A DNA stretch of 25,455 nucleotides from CAYWNK01 sp047639615 (GTDB lineage: Bacteria > Planctomycetota > UBA1135 > GCA-002686595). The position numbers and the translations under genes were made by a program. The notes below the pieces were generated by a model, which had not been told where the DNA came from, ran no database searches, and saw only the letters and a list, made by a program, of their open reading frames with translations. Below, one piece after another: positions 1 to 7,982 of this stretch; within the stretch, counting starts at the first letter, position 1; every line of letters begins with the position of its first letter. The DNA is taken from positions 1 through 25,455 of the forward strand of contig JBLIOL010000034.1 of assembly GCA_047639615.1 (NCBI GenBank), in the 5' to 3' direction.

Positions 1-1114
1 CCTGATTGCGGCTCCCGAGGAAGGTGGCGAGGATGACCTTGATCGCGTCGTTCTCGTCGGGGTCGGGCAGGCTCACTTCGCGGAAGGTCTCAATAATCAA
101 GCGGCGCCTGCGGCGCCATTCCTTGGTATAGCCCGGCTGGGCCTCGGTGCTGGCTAGCAGATTGAGGGCTAGGGCTACGCGTACATCGGTGTTGGTTTCG
201 ACTTCTAGGGCGTCCAGCATGAGCTGGGTGGTGTTGCCTTGGCGGGTCTTCCATGCACCGCAGGCCGCGGCGAAGCGGCGGCCGGGGACGGGTGACTTCA
301 GGCGCTCGAGCCAGAGTGCCAGGGTCTTCGAGTCGAGGGTACGCGCCATACGCCGGCTCGCATCAGCTAGGGGTGCGTTCCAATCGAAGCGTTCGTACCA
401 GAGCTTCCAATCGAGCTCGCCAGTCTCTTGGTAGAGGTCGAAGACGATGGCCCAGCCGACGAAGTGCACGAGCACGTTGCTCTCCATGCTGGTTGCTGCG
501 CCGGAGCTGACATCCAAGAGGTCGCGCAGCTCTCCGGCACGGGGTGTGTCCTCGCGCAGTTCGCGCATGGGCCAGTGAGCCAATCCGTCCAGATACCACT
601 CGCCGTCGTACATGCAGCCGTCGCCGAGCAACGTGGCGACGCCTTCCTCGAACCAGAGCGGGAGCTCGATCTCGCGCTCGGAAAAGTGCGCGTGCACAAG
701 CTCGTGCAGAGCGGTGCTCGTCTCGGGTGCGGCGATGAAAATGCCGCCATCGGAGCCGAGGTTACCGCCGCGGGAGTGCCAGGCTTGAATGCGGGCTGGG
801 CCAATCCCGCGGACCTCTTGGGTGCCGGTCTCAGCTGCGTCGAGAACCACCGTACGGCGCGGGCCATCTATGCCCACGGAGCCGTGCCAGGCGTGTACGG
901 CGACGGGGGTCTTGAAGGGGCCGAGAATGGACTCGACCGAGGTCATGGCGGGGTTGAATGCTCGCTCCCAGGTTCCCGCGTGGATGGGATTCGAGGGCAG
1001 TTCGTACAGGGTCCAGGAGTCGTAGCGCTGGACTTGACGCCAGCTTGAGCAGGAGCCAAGGGTTAGGGCAAGGCATGCCGCGAGTGCGCGTCTAAGCGGT
1101 CGCCATGGGCCCAT
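1..1114 (-). CDS. Peptidase MA-like zinc metallopeptidase lipoprotein, partial (C-terminus beyond left edge)
   Basis: A continuous minus-strand frame runs from ATG at 1114 to the window edge, giving 371 visible residues and no stop. The N-terminus is a lipoprotein signal (basic start, hydrophobic stretch, LGSC lipobox with Cys22), so the mature protein should be anchored in an envelope membrane. The sequence H137-E-L-V-H141 is an HExxH zinc site. It is followed by LWFEEG (154-158), which supplies the third ligand glutamate in gluzincins of the peptidase MA type. The roughly 200 residues after it are helical in character and of unknown role. A GGAG sequence on the minus strand (1126-1123) lies 8 nt before ATG 1114, favouring this start over the ATG at 1106. 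The substrate is unknown. The gene is divergent from the small acidic gene at 1262. The family assignment rests on motifs only. Confidence 0.8.
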   Translation of the reverse strand, partial: MGPWRPLRRALAACLALTLGSCSSWRQVQRYDSWTLYELPSNPIHAGTWERAFNPAMTSVESILGPFKTPVAVHAWHGSVGIDGPRRTVVLDAAETGTQEVRGIGPARIQAWHSRGGNLGSDGGIFIAAPETSTALHELVHAHFSEREIELPLWFEEGVATLLGDGCMYDGEWYLDGLAHWPMRELREDTPRAGELRDLLDVSSGAATSMESNVLVHFVGWAIVFDLYQETGELDWKLWYERFDWNAPLADASRRMARTLDSKTLALWLERLKSPVPGRRFAAACGAWKTRQGNTTQLMLDALEVETNTDVRVALALNLLASTEAQPGYTKEWRRRRRLIIETFREVSLPDPDENDAIKVILATFLGSRNQ

Positions 1115-1261
1115 GGAGGGGGCTCCGGCGCAGAAATCGAGGATAGGGGAAGCCATCGGGGACCCGGCCCTTCCAGAGCGGGGGTTGATCGCTACTCTAC
1201 CGGCCCCCGTGCGCGCTGGGTTGGCGCGCCTTGACCTTCGACCTAATCCCTACCGAGCCCC

Positions 1262-1483
1262 ATGGCCTCCTACAAAGCAACTCTCGACGCCGAGAACAAC
1301 ATCGTCCAAGTGGTCATCACCGAGGACGACGGCAGCGATCACGACTACCAATTCGATTTCGACCCCAAATCGGGCCGCTGGGAGTTTTCCGAGCGTGACT
1401 TGCTCGAGCGAGACTTCGGCGATGACTGGGTCGAGGAGATGGAAGAAGAAGTCGAGCGCCTGATCGCTGGCAGTCGTTCCTAG
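1262..1483 (+). CDS. Small acidic hypothetical protein (73 aa)
   Basis: This short frame encodes a soluble protein with no signal peptide or membrane segment. It is strongly acidic, with 22 Asp/Glu in 73 residues, concentrated in the second half (FGDDWVEEMEEEVERL). The first half alternates hydrophobic and polar residues as in beta strands, and the end looks like an amphipathic helix. I do not recognise a family. Its stop lies 15 nt before the deoB start, so the two genes are probably co-transcribed. No good Shine-Dalgarno sequence is visible before the ATG. The low-complexity-free, strand-then-helix pattern and the position in the gap between two real genes argue that it is coded. Confidence 0.6.
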   Translation: MASYKATLDAENNIVQVVITEDDGSDHDYQFDFDPKSGRWEFSERDLLERDFGDDWVEEMEEEVERLIAGSRS

Positions 1484-1485
1484 CT

Positions 1486-1489
1486 GGAG
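1486..1489 (+). promoter_or_regulatory. Ribosome binding site deciding the deoB start
   Basis: GGAG at 1486-1489 lies 9 nt before GTG 1499 but only 3 nt before the in-frame TTG at 1493. Normal spacing therefore favours GTG 1499 as the deoB start. Confidence 0.55.
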
Positions 1490-1498
1490 TTATTGACC

Positions 1499-2623
1499 GT
1501 GCCGCGCGTTTTCCTGATTGTGCTCGATGGCCTGGGGGTCGGAGCGTCCCCTGATGCAGCCAGCTTTGGTGATGTGGGCGCCCACACCCTCGACCATTTG
1601 GTCGAAGCGGCCGGCGGCCTGAATTGCCCGCGCCTAGAGGCGCTCGGGTTGGGCCATATCGCGGGCGTGAAGAATGTGCGCCGGGTGGCTAAGCCCGAGG
1701 GCGCCTATGGGCGTCTGGCTGAGGTCTCGGCGGGCAAGGACACGCCCACGGGTCACTGGGAGATGATGGGCTGCAAGTTGGACTGGGCCTTTCCGCTCTT
1801 TCCGGATGGTTTCCCAGAGGACGTGCTGCAGGCCTGGTCGCAGCGCTGCAACCTGCCCGGCTGGCTCGCCAATCATGCGGCCTCAGGCATGCAGGTGATC
1901 GAGCAGTACGGGCCCGAGCACCTGCAGTCGGGCAAACCCATCGTCTACACCAGCGGCGATAGCGTTTTTCAGGTGGCGGCTCATGCGGAATCCTTTGGCG
2001 TGGAGCGCTTGCTCAGCATCTGCCGCGAGGCGCGGACCTTGCTCGATCCGCTTAAGGTCGGCCGCGTGATCGCGCGGCCCTTCGTGGGCGAGCCCGGGAG
2101 CTTCACTCGCACCTACGATCGTCGCGATTTCGGCATCGAGCCGCCCAGTGAGACCGTTCTCGATCGTCTGGCAGCGCGCGGCGTTCCGGTCTGGGGCGTG
2201 GGCAAGATCAACGACCTCTTCTGCGGCCGTGGTGTGACCCACGATGTGCACTCTGAGGGCAACGCGGACGGCATGCGTCTGACCCTCGAGCTAGCCGAGA
2301 GTGTCGAGTCTGGCCTGATTTTTGTGAACCTGGTGGACTTCGATTCGCTCTACGGCCATCGGCGCGATCCCAAGGGCTTCCGCGATGCCCTCGAGCGCTT
2401 CGACCCGGAGCTCGCCAAGCTGGAAGCGCTGCTGCGCCCGGGCGACTTGATCCTGCTCACCGCCGATCACGGCAACGACCCGACCTTCACGCAGACCACA
2501 GACCATACCCGCGAATACGTGCCGTTCTTGGCCGCGGGGCCGGGTTTGGACAAGCCGGGCGACCTGGGCACCATGCCCAGCTTCGCCACGGTGGGCGAGT
2601 GGGTCGAAGGCGCCCTGCGTTAG
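1499..2623 (+). CDS. deoB: Phosphopentomutase
   Basis: DeoB interconverts ribose/deoxyribose 1-phosphate and 5-phosphate in the cytosol, linking nucleoside phosphorolysis to the pentose phosphate pathway and to deoxyribose-phosphate aldolase. It belongs to the alkaline phosphatase superfamily. Visible motifs are the N-terminal metal-binding VLDGLGVG, KDTPTGHWE with the catalytic threonine at about residue 84, SGDSVFQVAAHAE, and the C-terminal metal sites TADHGND and DHTREYVPFL. The length of 374 aa is slightly short for the family (about 390-410) but complete. GTG 1499 is preferred over TTG 1493 because of RBS spacing. A pyrimidine-nucleoside phosphorylase of the same pathway lies 21 kb away at 24079. 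Identification is secure. Confidence 0.96.
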   Translation: MPRVFLIVLDGLGVGASPDAASFGDVGAHTLDHLVEAAGGLNCPRLEALGLGHIAGVKNVRRVAKPEGAYGRLAEVSAGKDTPTGHWEMMGCKLDWAFPLFPDGFPEDVLQAWSQRCNLPGWLANHAASGMQVIEQYGPEHLQSGKPIVYTSGDSVFQVAAHAESFGVERLLSICREARTLLDPLKVGRVIARPFVGEPGSFTRTYDRRDFGIEPPSETVLDRLAARGVPVWGVGKINDLFCGRGVTHDVHSEGNADGMRLTLELAESVESGLIFVNLVDFDSLYGHRRDPKGFRDALERFDPELAKLEALLRPGDLILLTADHGNDPTFTQTTDHTREYVPFLAAGPGLDKPGDLGTMPSFATVGEWVEGALR

Positions 2624-2644
2624 GGACGCCGCGCCCTTGGCGGC

Positions 2645-2674
2645 TTGAACTCAGGCGCGTCGGATTCGTAGACT
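2645..2674 (+). promoter_or_regulatory. Weak sigma-70-like promoter candidate for the glycan locus
   Basis: TTGAAC (2645-2650) and TAGACT (2669-2674) are separated by 18 nt. Each matches the -35 and -10 consensus at four of six positions. It lies in the 173-bp gap after deoB and upstream of the first aminotransferase. Such matches are common by chance, so this is only a candidate. Confidence 0.2.
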
Positions 2675-2784
2675 TGAAGGGCTTCTGTCCGGAAACGCAG
2701 AACCCAAACCATGTATCGGCCCCTAACCTCGTCTTCGTCTACTCATCTGGGGATTTCCGCCAATGGCCGCAGCTGTCATTCGTT

Positions 2785-2788
2785 GAGG
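2785..2788 (+). promoter_or_regulatory. Ribosome binding site for the first DegT-family gene
   Basis: GAGG lies 8 nt before ATG 2797. This supports that start over upstream in-frame starts that would overlap deoB. The paralogue on the other strand begins at the same alignment position. Confidence 0.55.
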
Positions 2789-2796
2789 TCGTAGCG

Positions 2797-4026
2797 ATGG
2801 ACGTCCCCAAGAATGTGTGCGAGCCCACAGACCTGGCTATCTTCGGGGCTGATGCCGCCTTCGAGAATCTACTCCACGTGGGCCGGCCAAATATTGGCTC
2901 CAAGCAGCGCCTCTACGAACGTTTCGATGACATTCTCGAGCGGCGTTGGCTGACGAACGGTGGACCCTACGTGTTGGAGTTCGAGCGGCGGGTAGCGGAT
3001 TTGTGCCAAGTGCCTGAGTGCGTCGCGACGTGCAATGGGACGATCGCGCTCGAAATCATGATTCGGGCATTGGGTATGACGGGCGAAGTCATCGTGCCAG
3101 CATTCACTTCACCAGCGACGGCTCACGCGCTTCAGTGGCAAGAAATCAAGCCCGTGTTTTGTGATGTGGATCCCGCCACACACAACTTGGACCCGAAGCG
3201 CATCGAAGAATTGATCACTCCCTTGACCACGGGGATCATAGGCGTGCATCTATGGGGCAACGCATGTGATGTGGATGCCCTGCAAGAGATCGCCGATCGC
3301 AGGGGGCTTAGTCTGATGTTCGATGCCTCGCATGCCTTCGCCTGCTCCCATGAGGGCACGATGATCGGAGGCTTCGGGGCCGCTGAGTCCCTTAGCTTTC
3401 ACGCGACGAATTTTTTCAACACCTTCGAAGGCGGAGCGATTCTGACTCATGACAGCGAGTTGGCCGAGAAGATGCGGCTCATGCGCAACTTCGGATTCAA
3501 GGGTAAGGACCGCGTCGAGTACCTGGGTAGTAATGGCAAGATGACCGAAGTGTGCGCAGCCATGGGGCTGACCTCATTCGATGCCATGGACGGGTTCATC
3601 GCATCTGCGCTTGGCAACTATCACCGCTACCGTGAGCGGACCGAAGCTTTGGCTGGCCTGCACTTGGTACCGCACAACAAGGACGAAGCCAGCAACTACC
3701 ATTACATCGTGGTGCAGGTTGACGAATCCAAAGCAGGCCTTAGCCGCGATGAGTTGGTGCGCGTGCTCGAAGCTGAAAATGTGCTAGCTCGGCGATATTT
3801 TTACCCCGGGGCCCACCTGATGGAACCCTATCGCTCACTGCAGCCCATGGCTGGGCTCGTCCTGCCCGTCACCGCCAAGCTCTCCGAATCGGTAATGGTC
3901 CTACCAACCGGTGAGTCCGTTTCTCTTGATGAGATAGACAGGCTCATGGATATTTTGCGTTGTGCCCTTGCCCATCCCGAGGTCGTCCGCGGCCAGCTGC
4001 TCTCTCTCGTACAAGCACCGTCATGA
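2797..4026 (+). CDS. DegT/DnrJ/EryC1-family protein lacking the PLP lysine
   Basis: This 409-aa protein has the full fold-type-I DegT/DnrJ/EryC1/StrS layout, the family that usually aminates nucleotide-linked 4-keto or 3-keto sugars. Conserved parts include RRWLTNGGPYVLEFE (about 49-63), CNGTIALEI (79-87), and D176 in FDASHAFA, expected to pair with the pyridine nitrogen of the cofactor. At the Schiff-base lysine position it has Asn205 (HATNFFNTFEGG, codon AAT at 3409-3411), and at the aromatic position of the PAYTFVAT motif it has Ser105 (PAFTSPAT). The paralogue at 6756-7982 keeps K205 and F105. It therefore cannot work as an ordinary transaminase. It may be a dehydratase-like derivative, a regulatory subunit or a dead copy. 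Its stop overlaps the next gene's ATG (ATGA). Confidence 0.9.
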   Translation: MDVPKNVCEPTDLAIFGADAAFENLLHVGRPNIGSKQRLYERFDDILERRWLTNGGPYVLEFERRVADLCQVPECVATCNGTIALEIMIRALGMTGEVIVPAFTSPATAHALQWQEIKPVFCDVDPATHNLDPKRIEELITPLTTGIIGVHLWGNACDVDALQEIADRRGLSLMFDASHAFACSHEGTMIGGFGAAESLSFHATNFFNTFEGGAILTHDSELAEKMRLMRNFGFKGKDRVEYLGSNGKMTEVCAAMGLTSFDAMDGFIASALGNYHRYRERTEALAGLHLVPHNKDEASNYHYIVVQVDESKAGLSRDELVRVLEAENVLARRYFYPGAHLMEPYRSLQPMAGLVLPVTAKLSESVMVLPTGESVSLDEIDRLMDILRCALAHPEVVRGQLLSLVQAPS

Positions 4027-4937
4027 TCTCACCGCGCGTCAGCATTTGCATGATCACCTACAACCACGAAGGTTGGATTAGGCAAGCGATTGAAAGCGTT
4101 CTCTGTCAAGACCTCGGGGATCTAGAAATCGTCGTTGGGGACGATGCCTCAACAGACGACACGCTAGCTATCGTGAACGATCTAGCTGCTCAAGACGCAC
4201 GTGTGAGGCCACTCCCTACGGCCCAGAATCTAGGCGGCAAGAAGAACTTCGCGCGCACCTTCGACGCCTGCCGCGGCGAGTTCCTCTGTGCCCTTGATGG
4301 TGACGACTTCTTCACGAACCCAGCCAAGCTCTCCACCCAGGTGCGCATGCTCGAGGAGCATCCCGAGTTTTCGGGATGCTTCAGCAAGGCTCATCATGTG
4401 GGGCCAGACGGGGTCTCCCTCGGGGAACGAAACCATCCCTATCCTCACAAGGCGTCCTACACCAAGGAGGACTTCGCGCGCTATTGCCTGTGTGACTCTT
4501 CTTCAATGATGTCGCGCAGAGGCCTGTTCGGGAAGCTACCCCCGCTCTTCTACGACGCGCCCCAGGGTGACTGGCCGCTGCACATGTTGAATGCTCTGCA
4601 TGGGGATATTGGATATGTCCCTGAGCCCATGTCCGCCTACCGGGTACACCCAGGCGGTGTTTGGAGCAAGCGCAGCGAAACCGCCAAGATCGCAACCAAT
4701 CTCGAGTGCCAGCGTCAGTTCCTGATCCACCTCCCGCAGGATGTCGTCAGGGCGATTCACCCGAGCATCGCAAGGTCCGTCTGGGGCCAAGTTACGCTGG
4801 CCATGCGCGACCATCAGCTCGAGCAGCTCAATGTCCTCCTAAATTGGATGGACGAGAACTGTGCGGGCATGGTCAAAGCAAAGACTAAAGCCAAGGTACG
4901 TCAGTTCCTTCAAGTAGCACGCTGGGAGGGACACTAG
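4023..4937 (+). CDS. Family 2 glycosyltransferase (copy 1)
   Basis: This 304-aa GT-A fold GT2 enzyme should transfer a sugar from a nucleotide donor, with inversion, in the cytosol. Visible parts are SICMITYNHEGWIRQAIESV at the N-terminus, VVGDDASTDDT (38-47), the DXD-type metal site DGDD (92-95), and a C-terminal acceptor half with QGDWPLH and YRVHPGGVW. No membrane segment is apparent. The ATG overlaps the stop of the aminotransferase gene (ATGA), so translation is likely coupled and the two products probably act on the same sugar. Its close paralogue at 5842-6759 sits in the same position after the other aminotransferase. Donor and acceptor cannot be told from the sequence. Confidence 0.92.
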   Translation: MISPRVSICMITYNHEGWIRQAIESVLCQDLGDLEIVVGDDASTDDTLAIVNDLAAQDARVRPLPTAQNLGGKKNFARTFDACRGEFLCALDGDDFFTNPAKLSTQVRMLEEHPEFSGCFSKAHHVGPDGVSLGERNHPYPHKASYTKEDFARYCLCDSSSMMSRRGLFGKLPPLFYDAPQGDWPLHMLNALHGDIGYVPEPMSAYRVHPGGVWSKRSETAKIATNLECQRQFLIHLPQDVVRAIHPSIARSVWGQVTLAMRDHQLEQLNVLLNWMDENCAGMVKAKTKAKVRQFLQVARWEGH

Positions 4938-5048
4938 TCTGAGCTGGGTATTCATAATTATTCGATTCAAATTGGTTCTGCTATCCTCCGTCGCCACTGG
5001 TGAAATTCCGAGCGGCATACCGTTCCCACTGTTATTAGAGTCCACCGT
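4938..5048 (+). other. AT-rich leader between glycosyltransferase and sulfotransferase genes
   Basis: This 111-bp gap is clearly richer in A and T than its surroundings, especially 4951-4990. It probably carries the promoter of the sulfotransferase gene, but I could not pick a convincing -35/-10 pair. A partial Shine-Dalgarno (AGAG, 5037-5040) lies 8 nt before ATG 5049. Confidence 0.3.
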
Positions 5049-5840
5049 ATGACCCCTTTCTCTTGGCGAGGACGAGTTGGTACTTCACCGATATTGCTGA
5101 TTGCAGGAGCCCAGAAGTGCGGAACGACAACTCTTCATGACAGCCTAGCCAGGCACCCACGCATCCGCAAACCCCGTGATTCGGCTGATGGAAAATCACT
5201 CAAGGAGGTGAATTTCTTTAACCAGAACTGGAGTCGAGGTATGGAATGGTACGAGGCGCAATTTCCGGAAGGTCGTGGGATCTATCTGGACTCAACTCCT
5301 AATTACCTCAGCGATCTAGACAGCCACGAGCGAATGGCAGAGGCCTTTCCGGACGCGCAGATTCTGGTTTCCTTACGGGATCCGGTCGAGAGAGCTTACA
5401 GTGCCTACAACCACTACACCCAAGACCTTCCTCACTCACAGGGGTGGGATTGGGAGCGACCTGGCGAGAGCTTTGACTGCAACGTGGAGGCAGAACTTGA
5501 GGCCCATGGCCCTGCCGACATTGGAGTAGAAGGTTTGGTCGGCCGGGGGCACTATGCGGTTCAGTTGCGAAGCCTCCTTCGATGCTTCCCCTCAAGCCAG
5601 GTGCACGTCTTCATCATGGAGAGTTGGATCAAGGACCCCCGCCAGCTCCATCGCCACATGCTGCGTGAGCTAGGACTTAGTTCTCGCCGGCTTCGAACGA
5701 AGCTCTCGCACGTGCGCTCAAAGAGTGTCCCCCCGATGAGTGCAGAGGTACGCGATCGGCTCTCTAAGCACTACTCCCCACACAACTCTCAGCTGGAGGG
5801 AATCCTCGGAAGGGAAATCCGCGAATGGGATGGTGGCTGA
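5049..5840 (+). CDS. Sulfotransferase, heparan-sulfate N-/3-O-sulfotransferase-like
   Basis: This 263-aa enzyme should move sulfate from PAPS to an acceptor, most likely a sugar given its neighbours. The 5'-phosphosulfate loop is GAQKCGTTTL (20-29, with K23). KEVNFF (52-57) matches the position of the catalytic-base segment of the NDST/3-OST group. LDSTPNY follows at 80-86, and the 3'-phosphate site is LRDPVERAYSAY (109-120, R110 and S118). The C-terminal part is short. The gene sits between the two mirror-image aminotransferase/GT2 pairs, and its stop is one base from the stop of the convergent GT2 gene at 5842. This placement suggests sulfation of the amino-sugar glycan. Whether N- or O-linked cannot be decided here. 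Confidence 0.9.
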   Translation: MTPFSWRGRVGTSPILLIAGAQKCGTTTLHDSLARHPRIRKPRDSADGKSLKEVNFFNQNWSRGMEWYEAQFPEGRGIYLDSTPNYLSDLDSHERMAEAFPDAQILVSLRDPVERAYSAYNHYTQDLPHSQGWDWERPGESFDCNVEAELEAHGPADIGVEGLVGRGHYAVQLRSLLRCFPSSQVHVFIMESWIKDPRQLHRHMLRELGLSSRRLRTKLSHVRSKSVPPMSAEVRDRLSKHYSPHNSQLEGILGREIREWDGG

Positions 5841-5841
5841 T

Positions 5842-6759
5842 CTAGGCCCAGCGCGCCCGCAGTCGAGCTAGGTGCAATCGAAGGCGTGCCTTGCGGATCT
5901 TGCGCTGCGGGAGCATGCCCTTGCAGTGCTCTCCAAGCCAATCGAGCAAGATTTTGGCTGCTTCACATTCGCCCTGGCGAGCGATGGGCTTGATTTGGCC
6001 TAGTACTGAGCGTGCGATCACTGGTCGGATTTGTCGCACGGTGTCCGCCGGCAGGTGGATCAGGAACTGGCGTTGCACTTCCAGGTTGGCAGCGACCTTT
6101 TCCACTAGCGATTTCTTGTTCCAAACGCCGTCGGGGTGGATGCGGTAGGCGGTGAAGACGCTCTCGATGTAACCGAAATCCCCGTGCATGGCATTCAGTA
6201 TGTGCAGGGGCCAGTCCCCCTGAGGGGGGCTGTAGAAGAGCTCTGGCAATTCGCCGAAAACGGCGCGCCGGGTCATCATGGCTGCTGAGTCAGAGAGGCA
6301 GTAGCGGGCGAAATCGAGAATCGTGTAGCGTGCTTTGGGGGGCCTAGGGTGCTTGCCCTCACCTATGGGGGTGCCGTCCTCCTCGACCTCCTGGGAACCG
6401 GCGAAGACGCCAACCAAGTCCGGGTTCCGATCGAGCAACTCCACCTGCAGCTTGAGCTTCTGCGGGTCTAGAAAATAGTCATCGCCATCGAGGGCGTTTA
6501 TAAACTCACCACGACAGGCACTGTAGGTGCGGGCGAAGTTCTTGCGGCCGCCGAGGTTCTTGTCGCTCGGCAGCAGCCGCACGCGCGGGTCACGGGCGGC
6601 ATATTCCGCGACGATCTCTGTGGTACCGTCGGTGGAGACGTCGTCACCAACAACGATCTCGAAGTCCTGAAATTCCTGAGCTAGGACGCTCTCAATAGCC
6701 TCACGAATCCACCGCTTGTGGTTGTACGTGATCATGCAAATGCTGACACGGGGGGTCAA
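5842..6759 (-). CDS. Family 2 glycosyltransferase (copy 2)
   Basis: This 305-aa GT2 enzyme is a close paralogue of 4023-4937. It shares SICMITYNH, VVGDDVSTDGT (37-47), the metal site DGDD (91-94), QGDWPLH and YRIHPDGVW, all intact. It should be an inverting transferase acting on the cytosolic side. The start is a TTG (6759-6757) that overlaps the TGA of the upstream aminotransferase, replacing the ATGA junction of copy 1. The encoded TPRVSICMITYN aligns with the start of copy 1, which supports it. The rare start and overlap imply coupled translation at a lower rate. Substrates are unknown, but the shared partner gene argues for the same or a related amino-sugar donor. Confidence 0.92.
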   Translation of the reverse strand: MTPRVSICMITYNHKRWIREAIESVLAQEFQDFEIVVGDDVSTDGTTEIVAEYAARDPRVRLLPSDKNLGGRKNFARTYSACRGEFINALDGDDYFLDPQKLKLQVELLDRNPDLVGVFAGSQEVEEDGTPIGEGKHPRPPKARYTILDFARYCLSDSAAMMTRRAVFGELPELFYSPPQGDWPLHILNAMHGDFGYIESVFTAYRIHPDGVWNKKSLVEKVAANLEVQRQFLIHLPADTVRQIRPVIARSVLGQIKPIARQGECEAAKILLDWLGEHCKGMLPQRKIRKARLRLHLARLRARWA

Positions 6760-7982
6760 GAAGTGCAGTCCTGTCCGTGAAGCTTGTCGTATACGGCCGG
6801 CGCGTGGAAGATGGCCCGCTGCAGCACGTCCATCAGGCGGTTGACGTCCTCAAGGGAGAATGCGTCGCCCGTGGGCAGCACCATGACCGTGTGGGAAAGA
6901 TGGTCGGTGACGGGCAAGACTAGACCTGCCATGGGTTGCAGGGAAAGGTAGGGTTCCATCTTGTGTACGCCAGGGTAGAAGTACCGGCGAGCGAGCACGT
7001 TCTCCTCCTCTAGCACATGCACTAAATCGTCCCGCGTCAATCCGGCCTCCTCCTCGTCCACCTGGACGACCAGGTAGTGGTAGTTGCAGGCCTCGGATGT
7101 GTCGTGGGGCACCAGCTTCAGGCCAGGAATCGGCTCGATGCGTGCCTTGTAAGCTTCGTAGTTGCGCGCTCCGGAGGCGATGAAGTCCTCAATAGCGTCA
7201 AAGGATGTGAGGCCCATAGCTGCGCAGACTTCGGTCATTTTGCCATTGCTGCCCAGGTAGATGACCTTGTCCTTCGACTGGAAGCCGAAGTTGCGCATGA
7301 GCCGCATCTTCTCGGCCAGCTCCGAATCATCGGTGAGGATTGCGCCACCTTCGAAGGTGTTGAAGAATTTCGTGGCATGAAAGCTGAAAGCCTCTGCCAT
7401 GCCGAAGGCGCCAGCCATCTTGCCCCCGCGTGAGCATGCAAAGGCATGGGCTGCGTCGAAGACAAGCTTTAGGCCGCGGCGTTCGGCGATCTCCTCAAGT
7501 GCTTCTACGTCGCAGGGGTTGCCCCAAAGGTGCACGCCGATGATGCCAGTGGTGCGCGGTGTGATCAGCTCCTCAATCCGCTTCGGATCCAGGTTGTGGG
7601 TTATTGGATCCACATCGCAGAAGATCGGGGTGATCTCCTGCCACTGCAGTGCGTGTGCCGTGGCCACAAAGGTGTAAGCCGGGATGATCACTTCGCCGGT
7701 CATACCCAAGGCCCGGACCATGATCTCAAGGGCGATGGAGCCATTGCAGGTGGCGACGCATTCTCTGACCCCGCACATCTCTCGCACGCGTCGCTCGAAG
7801 GCCTGAACGTAAGGGCCATTGTTGGTCAGCCAGCGCCGTTCCAGAATGTCGTCGAAGCGTTCGTAGAGGCGCGCCTTATCTCCGATGTTTGGGCGCCCGA
7901 CGTGGACGGGGGAGGAGAAGGCCGGGCTGGCTCCGAAGAGGGCCAGATCTTCAGGGCGACCGAGAGTCTTGGATTCGCTCAC
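6756..7982 (-). CDS. DegT/DnrJ/EryC1-family sugar aminotransferase (intact copy)
   Basis: This 408-aa PLP enzyme should transfer an amino group, usually from glutamate, to a keto-sugar nucleotide. Conserved parts are CNGSIALEI (79-87), PAYTFVAT with F105, FDAAHAFA with D176, and HATKFFNTFEGG with the Schiff-base K205 (codon AAA, 7370-7368). The GTG at 7982 is chosen because it puts residue 1 level with the ATG of the paralogue at 2797. The two proteins then align without gaps through the active site. An upstream extension in the same frame reaches 8132 but is Pro/Arg-rich and unlike the family. It is probably translated together with the GT2 gene that overlaps its stop. The specific sugar cannot be read from the sequence. 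Confidence 0.92.
   Translation of the reverse strand: MSESKTLGRPEDLALFGASPAFSSPVHVGRPNIGDKARLYERFDDILERRWLTNNGPYVQAFERRVREMCGVRECVATCNGSIALEIMVRALGMTGEVIIPAYTFVATAHALQWQEITPIFCDVDPITHNLDPKRIEELITPRTTGIIGVHLWGNPCDVEALEEIAERRGLKLVFDAAHAFACSRGGKMAGAFGMAEAFSFHATKFFNTFEGGAILTDDSELAEKMRLMRNFGFQSKDKVIYLGSNGKMTEVCAAMGLTSFDAIEDFIASGARNYEAYKARIEPIPGLKLVPHDTSEACNYHYLVVQVDEEEAGLTRDDLVHVLEEENVLARRYFYPGVHKMEPYLSLQPMAGLVLPVTDHLSHTVMVLPTGDAFSLEDVNRLMDVLQRAIFHAPAVYDKLHGQDCTS

Noticed and set aside
367..867. Minus-strand open frame of 166 codons
   Set aside because: It is in a different frame from the metallopeptidase and is rich in Ala, Ser and Pro as expected of an out-of-frame shadow in GC-rich DNA.
428..1048. 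Plus-strand open frame of 206 codons
   Set aside because: It lies opposite the metallopeptidase frame, whose HELVH, WFEEG and lipobox motifs show the real coding strand. The plus-strand translation has no recognisable motif.
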